Counted from the first letter of the stretch, positions 1-9,297 are shown. The stretch is 64,000 bases of DNA from Psychrobacter sp. P2G3 (GCF_001593285.1 NZ_CP012529.1:2232001-2296000); one strand, 5' to 3'. Translations and numbers: made by a program. The notes: generated by a model not told the origin, from the letters alone.

Positions 1-852
1 ACCGCTAAAGGTGAGCAGTTTGCCACTATCGAAGACTCTATGTGTCAGATTGTACCTACTCAGGGCAACCTTAAACCTGTTAGCAATACGTTAAAGTCGG
101 AAGCGCAGATTGTGGCAGACATTGCTACTCACGTGCTTGGTGCTGACTCATCTATCCCTTGGCAAGCAATGAGTGAAGACTTTGACATCATTCGTGACTA
201 TGTTGCACAAGCGATTGATGGTTTTGAGAACTTTAACGAGCGTATTCGTGCGGCTGAGCGTGGCTTTCATTTATATCATCCAGCGCGCCATCGCGTGTGG
301 AATACCGACAGTGGCAAAGCACAGTTTGAAGTACCGAAATATCCGATTACTTATGTCGCAGCACAGATGGCAGAGACAACCTCAGCCCTTATAGACAATG
401 CGAGAGAAGATAACAATATCGATAGCACGCAAGATAATGAGCAAAAAATCTGGCAATTGACCAGTGTCCGTAGCCATGACCAATTCAATACTATGATATT
501 TGGTTATCAAGACCGCTATCGCCAAACCAATCGCCGTGATGTGCTATTTATGCATCCTGATGAGATGAGCCGTTTAGGTTGGCAAGAAGGTGACCATGTT
601 GTGGTATCGCGTCAAGCCAGCTCAAATAGCTCAAACATTACAGACGGCACAGATAAACCACGTACATTAGGGCCTTTAGTATTGACTGAGATGGATATCG
701 CATCCAACGCCGTCGCAACTTACTACCCTGAGTGTAATGATTTATTTGATTTAGACACGCATGCGCCAGACTCCCACATACCAGCTTATAAATCAACGAC
801 CGTTGTTCTGCAACGTGTTGATGCAAACGCTGGCATAGCCGACCCTGCATAG
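1..852 (+). CDS. Molybdopterin oxidoreductase alpha subunit, C-terminal part (FdhF/YdeP-like), partial
   Basis: The reading frame is open from the first base, so this is the 3' end of a gene beginning outside the window; the internal Met at 40 is not a start. The first half resembles the end of the catalytic domain of YdeP/FdhF-like molybdopterin oxidoreductases. The last ~120 residues, from the stretch WQLTSVRSHDQFNTMIFG onward, look like the C-terminal molybdopterin-dinucleotide-binding domain, with the family's typical DVLFMHPDEMSRLGWQEGDHV stretch. Such enzymes carry out two-electron redox chemistry at a bis-MGD molybdenum centre; the substrate of the YdeP branch is not settled. The next gene, 90 bp downstream, is fdhD, which delivers sulfur to this cofactor class and supports the assignment. 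Whether it is a true formate dehydrogenase cannot be decided from the C-terminus. Confidence 0.85.
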   Translation, partial: TAKGEQFATIEDSMCQIVPTQGNLKPVSNTLKSEAQIVADIATHVLGADSSIPWQAMSEDFDIIRDYVAQAIDGFENFNERIRAAERGFHLYHPARHRVWNTDSGKAQFEVPKYPITYVAAQMAETTSALIDNAREDNNIDSTQDNEQKIWQLTSVRSHDQFNTMIFGYQDRYRQTNRRDVLFMHPDEMSRLGWQEGDHVVVSRQASSNSSNITDGTDKPRTLGPLVLTEMDIASNAVATYYPECNDLFDLDTHAPDSHIPAYKSTTVVLQRVDANAGIADPA

Positions 853-909
853 TAAGCGTGAGATAATGATTGAGTTATGAATATATTTAAAAGGAAAACG
901 GTAATAACT

Positions 910-945
910 ATGTCAATGCCCATAAGATATAACGAGCCATCATGA
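910..945 (+). CDS. Possible 11-codon upstream ORF overlapping the fdhD start
   Basis: A short frame from ATG at 910 encodes MSMPIRYNEPS and ends with TGA at 943-945, overlapping the fdhD ATG (942-944) as ATGA. An AGGA lies at 892-895 but is about 14 nt away, longer than ideal. Such an overlap could couple translation into fdhD, whose own SD (GAG at 934-936) is weak. It could equally be chance. Confidence 0.2.
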   Translation: MSMPIRYNEPS

Positions 946-2024
946 TAGCTGAAAGCAATGCTGAAACTGACGCGAAATATAGCGATCAATTCTTAGTAAA
1001 GAATAAATTGGCAAATAAAATTTCAGAAACTATAGAATTATCTGCGATACCACTTGCGCGTAATCATTTAGCGCAAAAGCATTATTATCCGTCAGATAAG
1101 TATGGTCATCATAGTATTGCTGGGACCAGTGTTGCTCAGACTAGTACTGATCAAATCAGAGTTGACTCACAGTCAGCTAGCTTAGCAGTGGAAGCTGCGG
1201 TTGCTATCGTTATTAACGGTATTCACTATGCGGTATTGATGGCAAGTCCTCACCAGCTAGAATATTTAGCTGTTGGATTCTTATTTAGTGAAGGCTTAAT
1301 TCAGCACAGTCATGAGCTGCTTGATTGGGAAGTTACCCAGCTTACAGATATCGCAAGTTATCAAAAGTTTACGCAAGATTCGTTTGGGCAGGATTCGCAT
1401 GTAAAAAACCCTATGAATGAAAGTCTTGAATTTGAAGCATTTGAGCAAAGCTTAACATCACTGCAAGATTACGATATTTATGTGGTAGAGCTAGTGCTAA
1501 ACCAACGCTGTCATCAGCGTATCCAAGCACAAAAGCGGCAGCTCGCAGGGCGTACAGGTTGCGGTATGTGTGGTATCACTGGACTAACGCAGGCACTGCC
1601 CGACTTGAGTGCTTATCGTCAAGACATGCAACAGGTCAAAGCAAATACTCCAAGCCTTGGCTATCTATTAGAAATACGGCAACAAGTCGATACCATGCAA
1701 CATACACATCAGTTGACAGGTGCCGTACATGCCGCCGCAACGATGTATAACCAACAATTATATTTGTTTGAAGATGTAGGACGTCACAACGCGCTCGATA
1801 AACTTATCGGCTGGCAACTGCGCAACAAGACGGAGGTTGAATGCGTCCTTATGACTTCACGCTTATCAATCGAGCTGGTGCAGAAATCCATTCGTGGTCG
1901 TATACCTTGGTTAGTTGGTATGTCCGCCCCTACCAGTACCGCCGTTCGTGTCGCCGAGCGTTATAGCTTGGGCTTGGCTGGATTCTTACGTGATAACAGA
2001 GTGACTTATTACTCAGGTACTTAA
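942..2024 (+). CDS. fdhD: Sulfur carrier protein FdhD
   Basis: FdhD transfers sulfur from the IscS cysteine desulfurase to the bis-MGD cofactor and is needed for active formate dehydrogenases. The diagnostic CGMCG motif is present in GRTGCGMCGI, placing the sulfur-carrying cysteines at about residues 207 and 210. The C-terminal half has the conserved GAVHAA, EDVGRHNALDKLIG and TSRLSIELVQK blocks. At 360 residues it is longer than E. coli FdhD (277); the excess is a poorly conserved N-terminal region of ~75 residues and an insertion near residues 140-165. It follows the molybdopterin oxidoreductase on the same strand, its expected partner, and is followed by a terminator hairpin. The ATG at 942 overlaps the stop of a tiny upstream frame. 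Confidence 0.95.
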   Translation: MIAESNAETDAKYSDQFLVKNKLANKISETIELSAIPLARNHLAQKHYYPSDKYGHHSIAGTSVAQTSTDQIRVDSQSASLAVEAAVAIVINGIHYAVLMASPHQLEYLAVGFLFSEGLIQHSHELLDWEVTQLTDIASYQKFTQDSFGQDSHVKNPMNESLEFEAFEQSLTSLQDYDIYVVELVLNQRCHQRIQAQKRQLAGRTGCGMCGITGLTQALPDLSAYRQDMQQVKANTPSLGYLLEIRQQVDTMQHTHQLTGAVHAAATMYNQQLYLFEDVGRHNALDKLIGWQLRNKTEVECVLMTSRLSIELVQKSIRGRIPWLVGMSAPTSTAVRVAERYSLGLAGFLRDNRVTYYSGT

Positions 2025-2222
2025 GGTGTTAAATTGAAAAAATATATAGGTGAAAGAAGTATTTAAACACAACGATATTTTCATTTCAGAAAATAAGCTT
2101 TAATATGGTTATAGATGCCTCTTTTCTTATGTTGGTTTTCAGAGCTTAGTAAAATTAAAGCTTAGAAAATTATTTATAAATCTCTATTTTTTAAACAATA
2201 GATTTTCTTACCCTATATTCAG

Positions 2223-2261
2223 AAAAAAAGAACAAGACACTAGATGCCTTGTTCTTTTTTT
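2223..2261. terminator. Bidirectional intrinsic terminator
   Basis: Inverted repeat AAAAAAGAACAAG / CTTGTTCTTTTTTT around a short loop, with A-tract and T-tract on either side. It lies between the convergent fdhD and the BamE-like lipoprotein gene and could serve both. Confidence 0.8.
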
Positions 2262-2289
2262 ATTATTCAACGTTTACTATTAAGTCAAA

Positions 2290-2730
2290 CTATCTAGTAA
2301 ATTGTGAATACTTAGCACATGACGCAGGCTGCCAATAAGTCTCAGTTGCAAAAAACTCATCTCTACGAAGCACACCTTCATAACTGTCATCGAAAATGAC
2401 TTTATAACGGCAAGTTTCTACATTTTGATTGGCATCATAGAATTTGAGGATATAATCCCATTCACGAGCATTGAAGCCTTCTTGAAAGTGTGGAGTACCA
2501 ATCAGTTTGTAAATCTCGTTTTTAGTAGTACCGACTTTAATTTTGGCAACATCATTTTGCTCAACGATTTTGCCTTCTCTTTGCCATGCTGAACTTTGAT
2601 CAGGGAATACCAAATCATCAGGATTAACAGAGCCATGCTGAGCGCCCGGACTGACATGCCAAGTACAGCCAGTTACAGCAAATAAAAGAGCAGTAGCCAA
2701 CAATCCGTGGCGATAAATAGATAAGTTCAT
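2290..2730 (-). CDS. BamE/SmpA-OmlA-like outer-membrane lipoprotein, probable autotransporter partner
   Basis: A 146-residue protein with an N-terminal signal sequence ending in a lipobox (LLFAVTGC), so the mature form would start at a lipidated Cys near residue 22. The body has the BamE/SmpA fold signature: VAKIKVGTTKNEIYKLIGTP (a helix leading into the conserved GTP turn), then AREWDYILKFY and a beta-rich tail. It starts 79 bp downstream of the trimeric autotransporter on the same strand and probably shares its transcript. Small lipoproteins next to trimeric autotransporters are known partners: SadB with Salmonella SadA, and TpgA with Acinetobacter AtaA, which joins a BamE-like domain to an OmpA domain. 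Here only the BamE-like part exists. A role in adhesin assembly is inference; a general BamE paralogue is the alternative. Confidence 0.8.
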   Translation of the reverse strand: MNLSIYRHGLLATALLFAVTGCTWHVSPGAQHGSVNPDDLVFPDQSSAWQREGKIVEQNDVAKIKVGTTKNEIYKLIGTPHFQEGFNAREWDYILKFYDANQNVETCRYKVIFDDSYEGVLRRDEFFATETYWQPASCAKYSQFTR

Positions 2731-2809
2731 TGTTTATTCCTTAATGTGTCATGAGTGATTTGACAATATCTGCCCGAGTACAGACATTGTCATAATGCGT
2801 TTGATTGGA

Positions 2810-5575
2810 TTAGAAATGGAAGCCTGCACCGATAGCACCGCCAGCATTACCTTGAGTATCGGCTGTACCATTTATTTTCATCACCCAGCGACCGTTATCA
2901 GAGACTCTTGAGACACCGATAGCAACTGCGCTTTCGCCGTTATATGAGGCAATACCACCACCTATCATCGACTTACCTGCGATGTAAGCTTGTGGCAATG
3001 ATGACATCGCCATCGCGGCTGAGATACCAGCATTGGCATTGTCTTCAACCTCACCAATTCTATAGCCTAAATTATTAACGTTTCTGTCAATAGTCACAAG
3101 CTCACCATTAATTGCTCTATCGACAGTATCAAGCTGACTCACGTTTACAGCATCAGTAGGATTAACACCAGCGGCGACATTAGTAATTGTATTGCCACCA
3201 TTATCCAGACCATTGCTATCAAGCGTCGTATTGCCAGCTTTAATACTAGTCACTACTATATTTTCGGCAGTAGCTACTCTAATACCACCATTGTCATTAC
3301 TCAGGACAATGTTATTTCCGGTGACAAAGTTAGCCGTATTGTTTGCTTGGTTAACAGTCTTGACATTATTACCATCAATCTGAGTAACGACTGTTTGCAT
3401 GGCACTATCTGCTTTCACTAAGCTATCTTTACTGGCCTGACTGAGATCTACAGCATAGTCAGTAACGTTAGCGGCATTTTTATTACCAGCTGTTACGGTC
3501 ACTGCACTAGAACCAGAAACGCTGGCACCATTCGCATTAACGGTATAGATATCTTGTCCATTTTCACCTGTTGTTTTAACCACATTAGTGATGTTAGTAC
3601 CAGCAGCAACTTCAGTTCTAGAGCCAGCAGCAGCTGCTTGTATATCACCGATGTTAGCGGCATTGGTAGCGATATCGCCACCACTTGCAACGTTAGTAAT
3701 TACAGTACCGCCTGCATTAATACCACCTGCAGTAATACTAGGTCCAGTAGCGCCATTGCTATTAGTAAAGCTTACGCCTGTTTGATTAACAACAGTGCTG
3801 TTACCAGCGTTATCACTAGCCGTAAAGCCGTTTGCACCGTAGCTAGTTGAATCACCAGCAGCATTGGTTACTGTAGTGCCACTTGCGGTCACAGTCGCTG
3901 TATTACCTGTACCATCATCAATACCCAGACCTTCATTGTTTAGAGTGCTATTACCAGCGGTAACACTAGTAACATCGAGTTCATCTGCAGTGGCCACTTG
4001 ATAATTAGTTGAGCCATCTTCATTAGCGGTTGAAGTTACAACAATGTTTTTGCCTTGCGTAACTGTGCTCTTGGCAGCGGCACTGTTTCTGACTTCATTC
4101 AATTGATCAAAGTTAACTGCATCTGTGCCATCTGTAGCTCTAGCTACATTGGTAATTTTGTTACCACCATTATCTAGGCCATTATTGCTCAGTCTAATCG
4201 TTTGGTTAGAACCGCCAGTCAGAGTAACACCGTTATTATTAACAAGGGTGTTGCCAGTAGTCACACTGTTTAAACCTAAGTCTCTGTTCAATTGAAGTTG
4301 CACACCATTGGCTGTGGTCACTGGCGTTATATTTCCATCACCAGTAACGGCAATAGTGGCACCTAATTTAAAATTATTAGCTGTAACGCCATTTCCGAAG
4401 TTAATACCCTGATTGATGCTAGTGGTATTATTGGTAATGTTAGTCGTATTATTAGTAATATTATTTCTATTATCAGTAATATCTGTGTTCAACGTATCTG
4501 CAACAGAGAACAGCTGGCTACCGTTGATAGCATCTGTACTAGCCGCCGTTACATTGCCTGCCGCAACGTTTTTCACTTGACGCTCTTGACCCGCAGCGCC
4601 AACAGATACTTGATCACCTGCTGCGATATTAGTTGCTCCAGCAAAGTTGCCAAAAGTGACATCGCCTACAGTTGCGCTTGTAACAATGATCGCATCAACT
4701 AGGGTATTCGAATTGGTGCCAATCGCTACTGAACCGTCAGTAACGGCTTGAGCACCGCTACCAAGAGCAATAGTATCTCTACCAGATGCTTTGGTTTGCT
4801 CTACGGTTTGATAATTAGCGCCTGCTTGACCGTAACTTGGGGAAGCATTTTCAATGTCTGAAGCGCCAATTGCAATAGCTCGATAACCTGTAGCGGTTGC
4901 AGAATGACCGACTGCCAAAGAGCCTGTTCCTGTCGCTGCAGCGACGTTACCCATCGCTTGTGAGTAGTCTCCTCTAGCAACTGATTGACGGCCTATAGCT
5001 AATGCAGTATTGCCTTCAGATAATGAGCCAACGCCTATAGCTACACCAGCGCCACTAGTCGTTTTTGCATATTCACCTATTGCTACGCTAAATACATGCT
5101 CTGTACTTGCACCTGTTCCAATCGCGACGGAGCCTCCGTTCTTCATCCCAGGCGTAAAATCATTATTAGTATAGTAAGGGTTGCCACGATCAGCGATTTG
5201 ATATCCCTTGTTGCTGGTAGAAGATTCGCAGCCAATAGCGATATTTTCTTTATTAGTGCCTGAATTTGCTTGGCTATCATTGGTACATTCAGAAACAGCT
5301 GTACCACTTCCTGTACCACCGCTCACGCCGACCGCAGCAATAGCCTGTGAGGATATACCAATTGCCAAACCTGTCATACCTACGGCAATTAGTCCCGAAC
5401 GTAACGCACTAAGGCGCAAGCTATGAGCCTCTCCTTTCAACATACTGGTAGATACATTTGCAGAGCTAGAGCTTGCACTAGACTTCGATGATTTGCTATG
5501 TCCTTTAGCATATTCAGCTACTGCTGTAAAACACTGTAAAGCGTCATTCCAGATGACTTTATAGTTGTGATTCAT
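2810..5575 (-). CDS. YadA-type trimeric autotransporter adhesin
   Basis: A 921-residue surface protein. Residues 1-~28 (MNHNYKVIWNDALQCFTAVAE) form the extended signal peptide region (ESPR), followed by a hydrophobic core with probable cleavage after AIA near residue 80. Residues ~145-300 contain left-handed beta-roll head repeats (SVAIG, GVAIG, TALAIG). A neck motif (NVAAGNVTAASTDAINGSQL) lies near 337-356, then a stalk with several further necks ending in DAVNFDQL or DAVNVSQL. The last ~80 residues are the YadA membrane anchor, ending in Phe after four predicted strands. Trimers display such proteins on the outer membrane for adhesion to cells or surfaces. The ATG has a GGGAG SD eight bases upstream. 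A BamE-like lipoprotein follows. The ligand cannot be predicted. Confidence 0.95.
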   Translation of the reverse strand: MNHNYKVIWNDALQCFTAVAEYAKGHSKSSKSSASSSSANVSTSMLKGEAHSLRLSALRSGLIAVGMTGLAIGISSQAIAAVGVSGGTGSGTAVSECTNDSQANSGTNKENIAIGCESSTSNKGYQIADRGNPYYTNNDFTPGMKNGGSVAIGTGASTEHVFSVAIGEYAKTTSGAGVAIGVGSLSEGNTALAIGRQSVARGDYSQAMGNVAAATGTGSLAVGHSATATGYRAIAIGASDIENASPSYGQAGANYQTVEQTKASGRDTIALGSGAQAVTDGSVAIGTNSNTLVDAIIVTSATVGDVTFGNFAGATNIAAGDQVSVGAAGQERQVKNVAAGNVTAASTDAINGSQLFSVADTLNTDITDNRNNITNNTTNITNNTTSINQGINFGNGVTANNFKLGATIAVTGDGNITPVTTANGVQLQLNRDLGLNSVTTGNTLVNNNGVTLTGGSNQTIRLSNNGLDNGGNKITNVARATDGTDAVNFDQLNEVRNSAAAKSTVTQGKNIVVTSTANEDGSTNYQVATADELDVTSVTAGNSTLNNEGLGIDDGTGNTATVTASGTTVTNAAGDSTSYGANGFTASDNAGNSTVVNQTGVSFTNSNGATGPSITAGGINAGGTVITNVASGGDIATNAANIGDIQAAAAGSRTEVAAGTNITNVVKTTGENGQDIYTVNANGASVSGSSAVTVTAGNKNAANVTDYAVDLSQASKDSLVKADSAMQTVVTQIDGNNVKTVNQANNTANFVTGNNIVLSNDNGGIRVATAENIVVTSIKAGNTTLDSNGLDNGGNTITNVAAGVNPTDAVNVSQLDTVDRAINGELVTIDRNVNNLGYRIGEVEDNANAGISAAMAMSSLPQAYIAGKSMIGGGIASYNGESAVAIGVSRVSDNGRWVMKINGTADTQGNAGGAIGAGFHF

Positions 5576-5760
5576 GATATGTACTCCCGAATAGACCTAT
5601 CAAATATAAAGAATTAGACCAAAATCTACGTTACAGAGAGCTTAAATAACAAAATAAAACGGGTCTTAAGCTTATGTGGAAGTAACATTTTGCTGGAAAT
5701 GTAACTAGCAATTAAGTTTTAAGAAGCGAAAACGTTTTGTATTGTAAACCTACTGTTTCC

Positions 5761-5814
5761 ATATATATATTCATGTTTGCGGATATATATATTCATATTA
5801 ACGGATATATGCAT
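5761..5814. repeat. 22-bp tandem repeat upstream of the adhesin gene
   Basis: Two near-identical 22-bp units (5761-5782 and 5783-5804) and the start of a third. Each begins with an ATATATATATTCAT core and ends in CGG. It lies about 185 bp upstream of the adhesin ATG. A 22-bp period is about two helical turns, so protein-binding half-sites would fall on the same DNA face. Confidence 0.75.
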
Positions 5815-5973
5815 AGAGAAACAACACCGTTAGTGATTTATTTACAACCGTTCGTCAATATCTTTACATATTAACAACAAAGTCAACTGTTAATATCTTA
5901 AAAAACTTATGACTAAATTCTCGTTTTAGTACAAAATTATTAGTCATTATCGACCATATTCAATATCAACAAA

Positions 5974-6018
5974 GACAAAAAGACCCCAAGCATTTAATAG
6001 CCTTGAGGTCTTTTTGTC
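5974..6018. terminator. Intrinsic terminator without an adjacent gene
   Basis: Stem GACAAAAAGACCCCAAG pairs with CTTGAGGTCTTTTTGTC with one mismatch, around a short loop. It is T-rich on both strands, so it could act in both directions. The nearest genes are ~400 bp and ~940 bp away. Confidence 0.7.
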
Positions 6019-6885
6019 TCTGCACTCACCTTGGTGAAATACACAAATATATGATTATAATTAAAGATTTAAACCAGCGTATTGGTTGGGAGTCTTAAAA
6101 TTGTCACAGAAGACAATAGAATTAATTATTAATTGGAGAGTTTTTTCTGTAATGTGCAAGCTTGCCTGTCATATATCAATCAATGAACTGTATAACACTC
6201 TTACTGCTTACCAGCTAAATAGCAAAAAATGTCCGTTCGTCGGGATTTTGAAGTCATTTATTATCAGGGACAGATAAGAATTTGATTGGATTTGTGTTAA
6301 TAATTTGAGAAAAGTTGCTGAATTTGGTTATGTAGGTCCATAGATGAAGGCAGTATTTTTGGTTAGTCTTCCATTACTCAGCCCTCTTAATTATCACTTT
6401 ATGACCTTCCATCTTATTTTAGTGCTAAATAGAATAAAGCCTATGAACACTACTGTCTGTCAACTACTTATCAACCTTACAATCATGCTCCCCACACATA
6501 ATAAATATTTAAATATCAGATCTTTGAAGATTCGTATTCATTTGTGCTTTTGATATCTGAGGATAAACTTTTTAAGCATAGGGAGTAGTGAGGTAATCGT
6601 ATAGGATACAAGTGAGTCTTTAACAATTACATAGATTCATTTATCGTATTCGCATTGTTTAATATCAAATATAGATATATTGTTAGGAAGCTGAAAACCC
6701 TATCTTATCAACCAGTTAATGCATAATTATCACTATCCATATTTTAAAATTGTCAATAGTTATATAGTTACATTTTCTTGACAAATAGCATTGCCTTACT
6801 CAATTTAATTGTTTCTAGCAACATTTGTTGTTAAGCTGCTCTAAATTTATAATTACTTTAAATTAAATATGATACTGTTAGATAC

Positions 6886-6922
6886 AAAAAACCACTACTA
6901 TTATTTCATAGCAGTGGTTTTT
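6886..6922 (-). terminator. Intrinsic terminator of the moxR-VWA unit
   Basis: Hairpin AAAAACCACTACTAT / ATAGCAGTGGTTTTT with one mismatch, about 33 bp past the stop of the VWA gene on the minus strand. Confidence 0.8.
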
Positions 6923-6954
6923 ATAATTTATTCAAAGTAAAAATTTATGGACAG

Positions 6955-8187
6955 CTAGCGAGCTAAATAGGCTGTCATATCTTCCACTCCATGTAGTGTC
7001 ATAGGGTACATGTGATTATTGAATAACTTTTTGATTTCCCTAATAGTCTGGGTATATTGCCAATAAGCTGGGGTTTCAGGATTCAACCATGCGACCTTGT
7101 CAAAATGGTCAAGTACCCTTTTCAACCACACTACGCCAGCTTCATTATTCATGTATTCAACGCTGCCACCCACTGAAAATAGCTCATATGGTGACATTGA
7201 GGCATCACCAACGAATATCACTCGGTACTCGCGGCCATATTTATTCAGTAGCTCAAAGGTTGGCATAGGCGCACTATGACGACGATTGTTATCCTTCCAG
7301 ACATAATCATACAAACAGTTATGAAAGTAAAAGAAATCTAAGGTTTTAAATTCGTTTTTTGCCGCTGAGAACAACTTTTCTAATGCTTCAACATGGATAT
7401 CCATACTGCCGCCCACATCAAATAGCATCAGTACTTTGACACGATTGCGACGCTCAGCCTGCATATGAATATCGAGTACACCTTTCTTAGCAGTACGTCT
7501 GATGGTTTCATTAATATCTAGCTCGTCAGCGCTACCTGTGCGTGCAAATTGGCGCAAATTACGCAGTGCCATCTGAATTTGCCGCGTGCCAAGTAAACTA
7601 TCATCGTCAAGGTTACGGTATTTACGCTGCTCCCAAACCTTTGCTGCACTGCGTTTACGTGACTCTCCGCCGACACGTACGCCTTCTGGATGATCACCAT
7701 AAGCGCCAAACGGTGAGGTGCCACCGGTGCCGACCCATTTACTACCACCTTGATGCCGCTCTTTTTGCTCTTTGAGACGCTCTTCTAAAGCCTTCATCAA
7801 CTCTTCAAGCGAACCGTACTTTTTGAGCAATCGCCGCTGTTCTTCTGTTAGATTTTTTGGATCTAACTTTAAGTCCAGCCACTCTTTGGGAACGTCCGTC
7901 AGCTTCGCCATCAATTCATCAATGTCTAAGCTATCGACTCCTTCAAAATAATCTGCCATTGCTCGATCGAACTTATCAAAATGACGTTCGTCCTTGACCA
8001 TACACAGACGAATAAGGCGATACATATCTTCACGACTGGCAAAATCGCGCAGTGCTGGGTCATCTGGATATTCAGGATGCGGCTGCATCATCAACCCATG
8101 CTCAAGCGCAGCATTTAAATCAAGCAGCTCGCGTGTACTAACAGGGACACCATAAGTACGTAAGGTATAAAATAGTTTGATAAACAT
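6955..8187 (-). CDS. VWA domain protein, CoxE-like partner of MoxR
   Basis: A 410-residue soluble protein. The N-terminal ~120 residues are helical and start with KLFYTLRTYGVPVSTRELL, typical of CoxE-like proteins. A basic, glycine-rich linker follows. Around residue 250 comes the von Willebrand A domain with the MIDAS motif FDVGGSMD (the D-x-G-x-S variant common in this family), then a hydrophobic strand and the second metal-site region FVGDASMSPYEL. Such proteins act with MoxR-type AAA+ ATPases, usually in metal-centre insertion or complex assembly. The moxR gene lies 11 bp upstream on the same strand, so the two are almost certainly co-transcribed. The ATG has GAGG nine bases upstream. The target complex is unknown; no cofactor-bearing enzyme of the usual clients is adjacent. 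Confidence 0.9.
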   Translation of the reverse strand: MFIKLFYTLRTYGVPVSTRELLDLNAALEHGLMMQPHPEYPDDPALRDFASREDMYRLIRLCMVKDERHFDKFDRAMADYFEGVDSLDIDELMAKLTDVPKEWLDLKLDPKNLTEEQRRLLKKYGSLEELMKALEERLKEQKERHQGGSKWVGTGGTSPFGAYGDHPEGVRVGGESRKRSAAKVWEQRKYRNLDDDSLLGTRQIQMALRNLRQFARTGSADELDINETIRRTAKKGVLDIHMQAERRNRVKVLMLFDVGGSMDIHVEALEKLFSAAKNEFKTLDFFYFHNCLYDYVWKDNNRRHSAPMPTFELLNKYGREYRVIFVGDASMSPYELFSVGGSVEYMNNEAGVVWLKRVLDHFDKVAWLNPETPAYWQYTQTIREIKKLFNNHMYPMTLHGVEDMTAYLAR

Positions 8188-8198
8188 AATGTTTAACC

Positions 8199-9065
8199 TC
8201 AGCGGCGCATCATATTGGCAAAACGCTGTAATAAGTTCACATCAGCTTCATTTTTAAGCAATGCGCCATATAAAGGTGGGATAGATTTTTCACCACGCAA
8301 GTTTTCTTCTAGCTCTTCTTGTGCCATGTCATCAGCCAGCAATAAGGTTAACCAATCGACCAACTCTGAGGTTGATGGTGGCTTTTTAAGCCCTTGAATG
8401 TTGCGCAGCTTATAGAAAATATCGAGTGCATCATTGACCAGTTTTTCTTGAATATTAGGAAAATGGACATCAATAATTTGACGCATGGTTTGCTCTTCTG
8501 GAAAGTCGATATAATGGAAAAAACAGCGACGCAAAAATGCATCCGGTAGCTCTTTTTCATTGTTTGAGGTGATAATGACGACAGGACGCTGCTCAGCAGT
8601 AATAGTCTCGCCAGTCTCATAGACATAAAAAGACATTTTATCAAGCTCATGCAATAGGTCATTTGGAAACTCAATATCCGCTTTATCTACTTCATCAATC
8701 AGCAGCACGCTACGCTCTTTACTGGTAAAGGCTTCCCAAAGTTTGCCAGGCTTAATGTAGTTGCCAATTTCATACACCTTATCATCACCTAATTGTGAAT
8801 CACGTAGGCGTGATACTGCGTCGTACTCGTACAGCCCTTGCTCAGCCTTGGTCGTTGATTTTATATGCCATGTAATAAGCGGCATACCTAAACTGCTGGC
8901 AACTTCTTCTGCAAGTAAGGTCTTGCCTGTGCCCGGCTCACCTTTGATTAGCAGTGGCTTTTGTAACATCATAGCCGCATTGACTGCCAGTTGCAGATCA
9001 TCGGTGGCAATATAACTCTCAGTACCTGTAAAGCTTGGTTTTGCAATCTTATTTTCAGTGCTCAT
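8199..9065 (-). CDS. MoxR-family AAA+ ATPase
   Basis: A 288-residue MoxR/CbbQ-type ATPase. Walker A is GEPGTGKT near residues 42-49, Walker B VLLIDEVDKAD near 120-130, sensor 1 is in VVIITSNNEKELPDAFLRR, which also supplies the arginine-finger region, and the C-terminal lid domain is present. The frame can be extended two codons to a TTG at 9071, but the ATG at 9065 is the better start. MoxR ATPases remodel or activate protein complexes together with a VWA protein, and the gene 11 bp downstream encodes exactly that. The client is not evident here. Among MoxR subfamilies it looks closest to the compact CoxD/CbbQ-like group. Confidence 0.93.
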   Translation of the reverse strand: MSTENKIAKPSFTGTESYIATDDLQLAVNAAMMLQKPLLIKGEPGTGKTLLAEEVASSLGMPLITWHIKSTTKAEQGLYEYDAVSRLRDSQLGDDKVYEIGNYIKPGKLWEAFTSKERSVLLIDEVDKADIEFPNDLLHELDKMSFYVYETGETITAEQRPVVIITSNNEKELPDAFLRRCFFHYIDFPEEQTMRQIIDVHFPNIQEKLVNDALDIFYKLRNIQGLKKPPSTSELVDWLTLLLADDMAQEELEENLRGEKSIPPLYGALLKNEADVNLLQRFANMMRR

Positions 9066-9220
9066 GGTCAAATCTCAATCGTTGTAATTAATATGAATAT
9101 GCATAAAAAATTAATGGTTTAGATTAGCACAGCCTTTCTTAATGCCCAAATACTCATGCGTTCGCAGTAGCTAAAGAATCTTAAGTATTTTGCTAATCTA
9201 AAGTTAACGTATTGCCATAA

Positions 9221-9246
9221 AAAAAGACACGCAAAGGTGTCTTTTA
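9221..9246 (-). terminator. Intrinsic terminator
   Basis: Stem AAAAGACAC / GTGTCTTTT with a six-base loop, about 50 bp past the stop of the membrane-protein gene. It separates that gene from moxR. Confidence 0.75.
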
Positions 9247-9297
9247 TTTTACTTCCTACAGTTTACAAAAAACTTGCTAGCTAATGTAAGTTGTTAA

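Larger units (their letters stand above)
5576..6954. other. 1.4-kb gene-free AT-rich region
   Basis: No convincing gene on either strand. It holds the adhesin promoter region, a 22-bp tandem repeat (5761-5814), a terminator hairpin with no adjacent gene (5974-6018) and the terminator of the VWA gene (6886-6922). Two short plus frames (6086-6277 and 6344-6553) have no SD and no family signature. The orphan terminator suggests that a gene once stood here and decayed or was deleted. Confidence 0.6.

Noticed and set aside
3192..3850. Plus-strand frames opposite the adhesin gene
   Set aside because: The adhesin's repetitive Asn/Thr/Ala codons leave the opposite frames open; translations are low-complexity.
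6086..6553. Two short plus-strand frames in the gene desert
   Set aside because: No SD, no family signature, and AT-rich composition that easily gives such frames.
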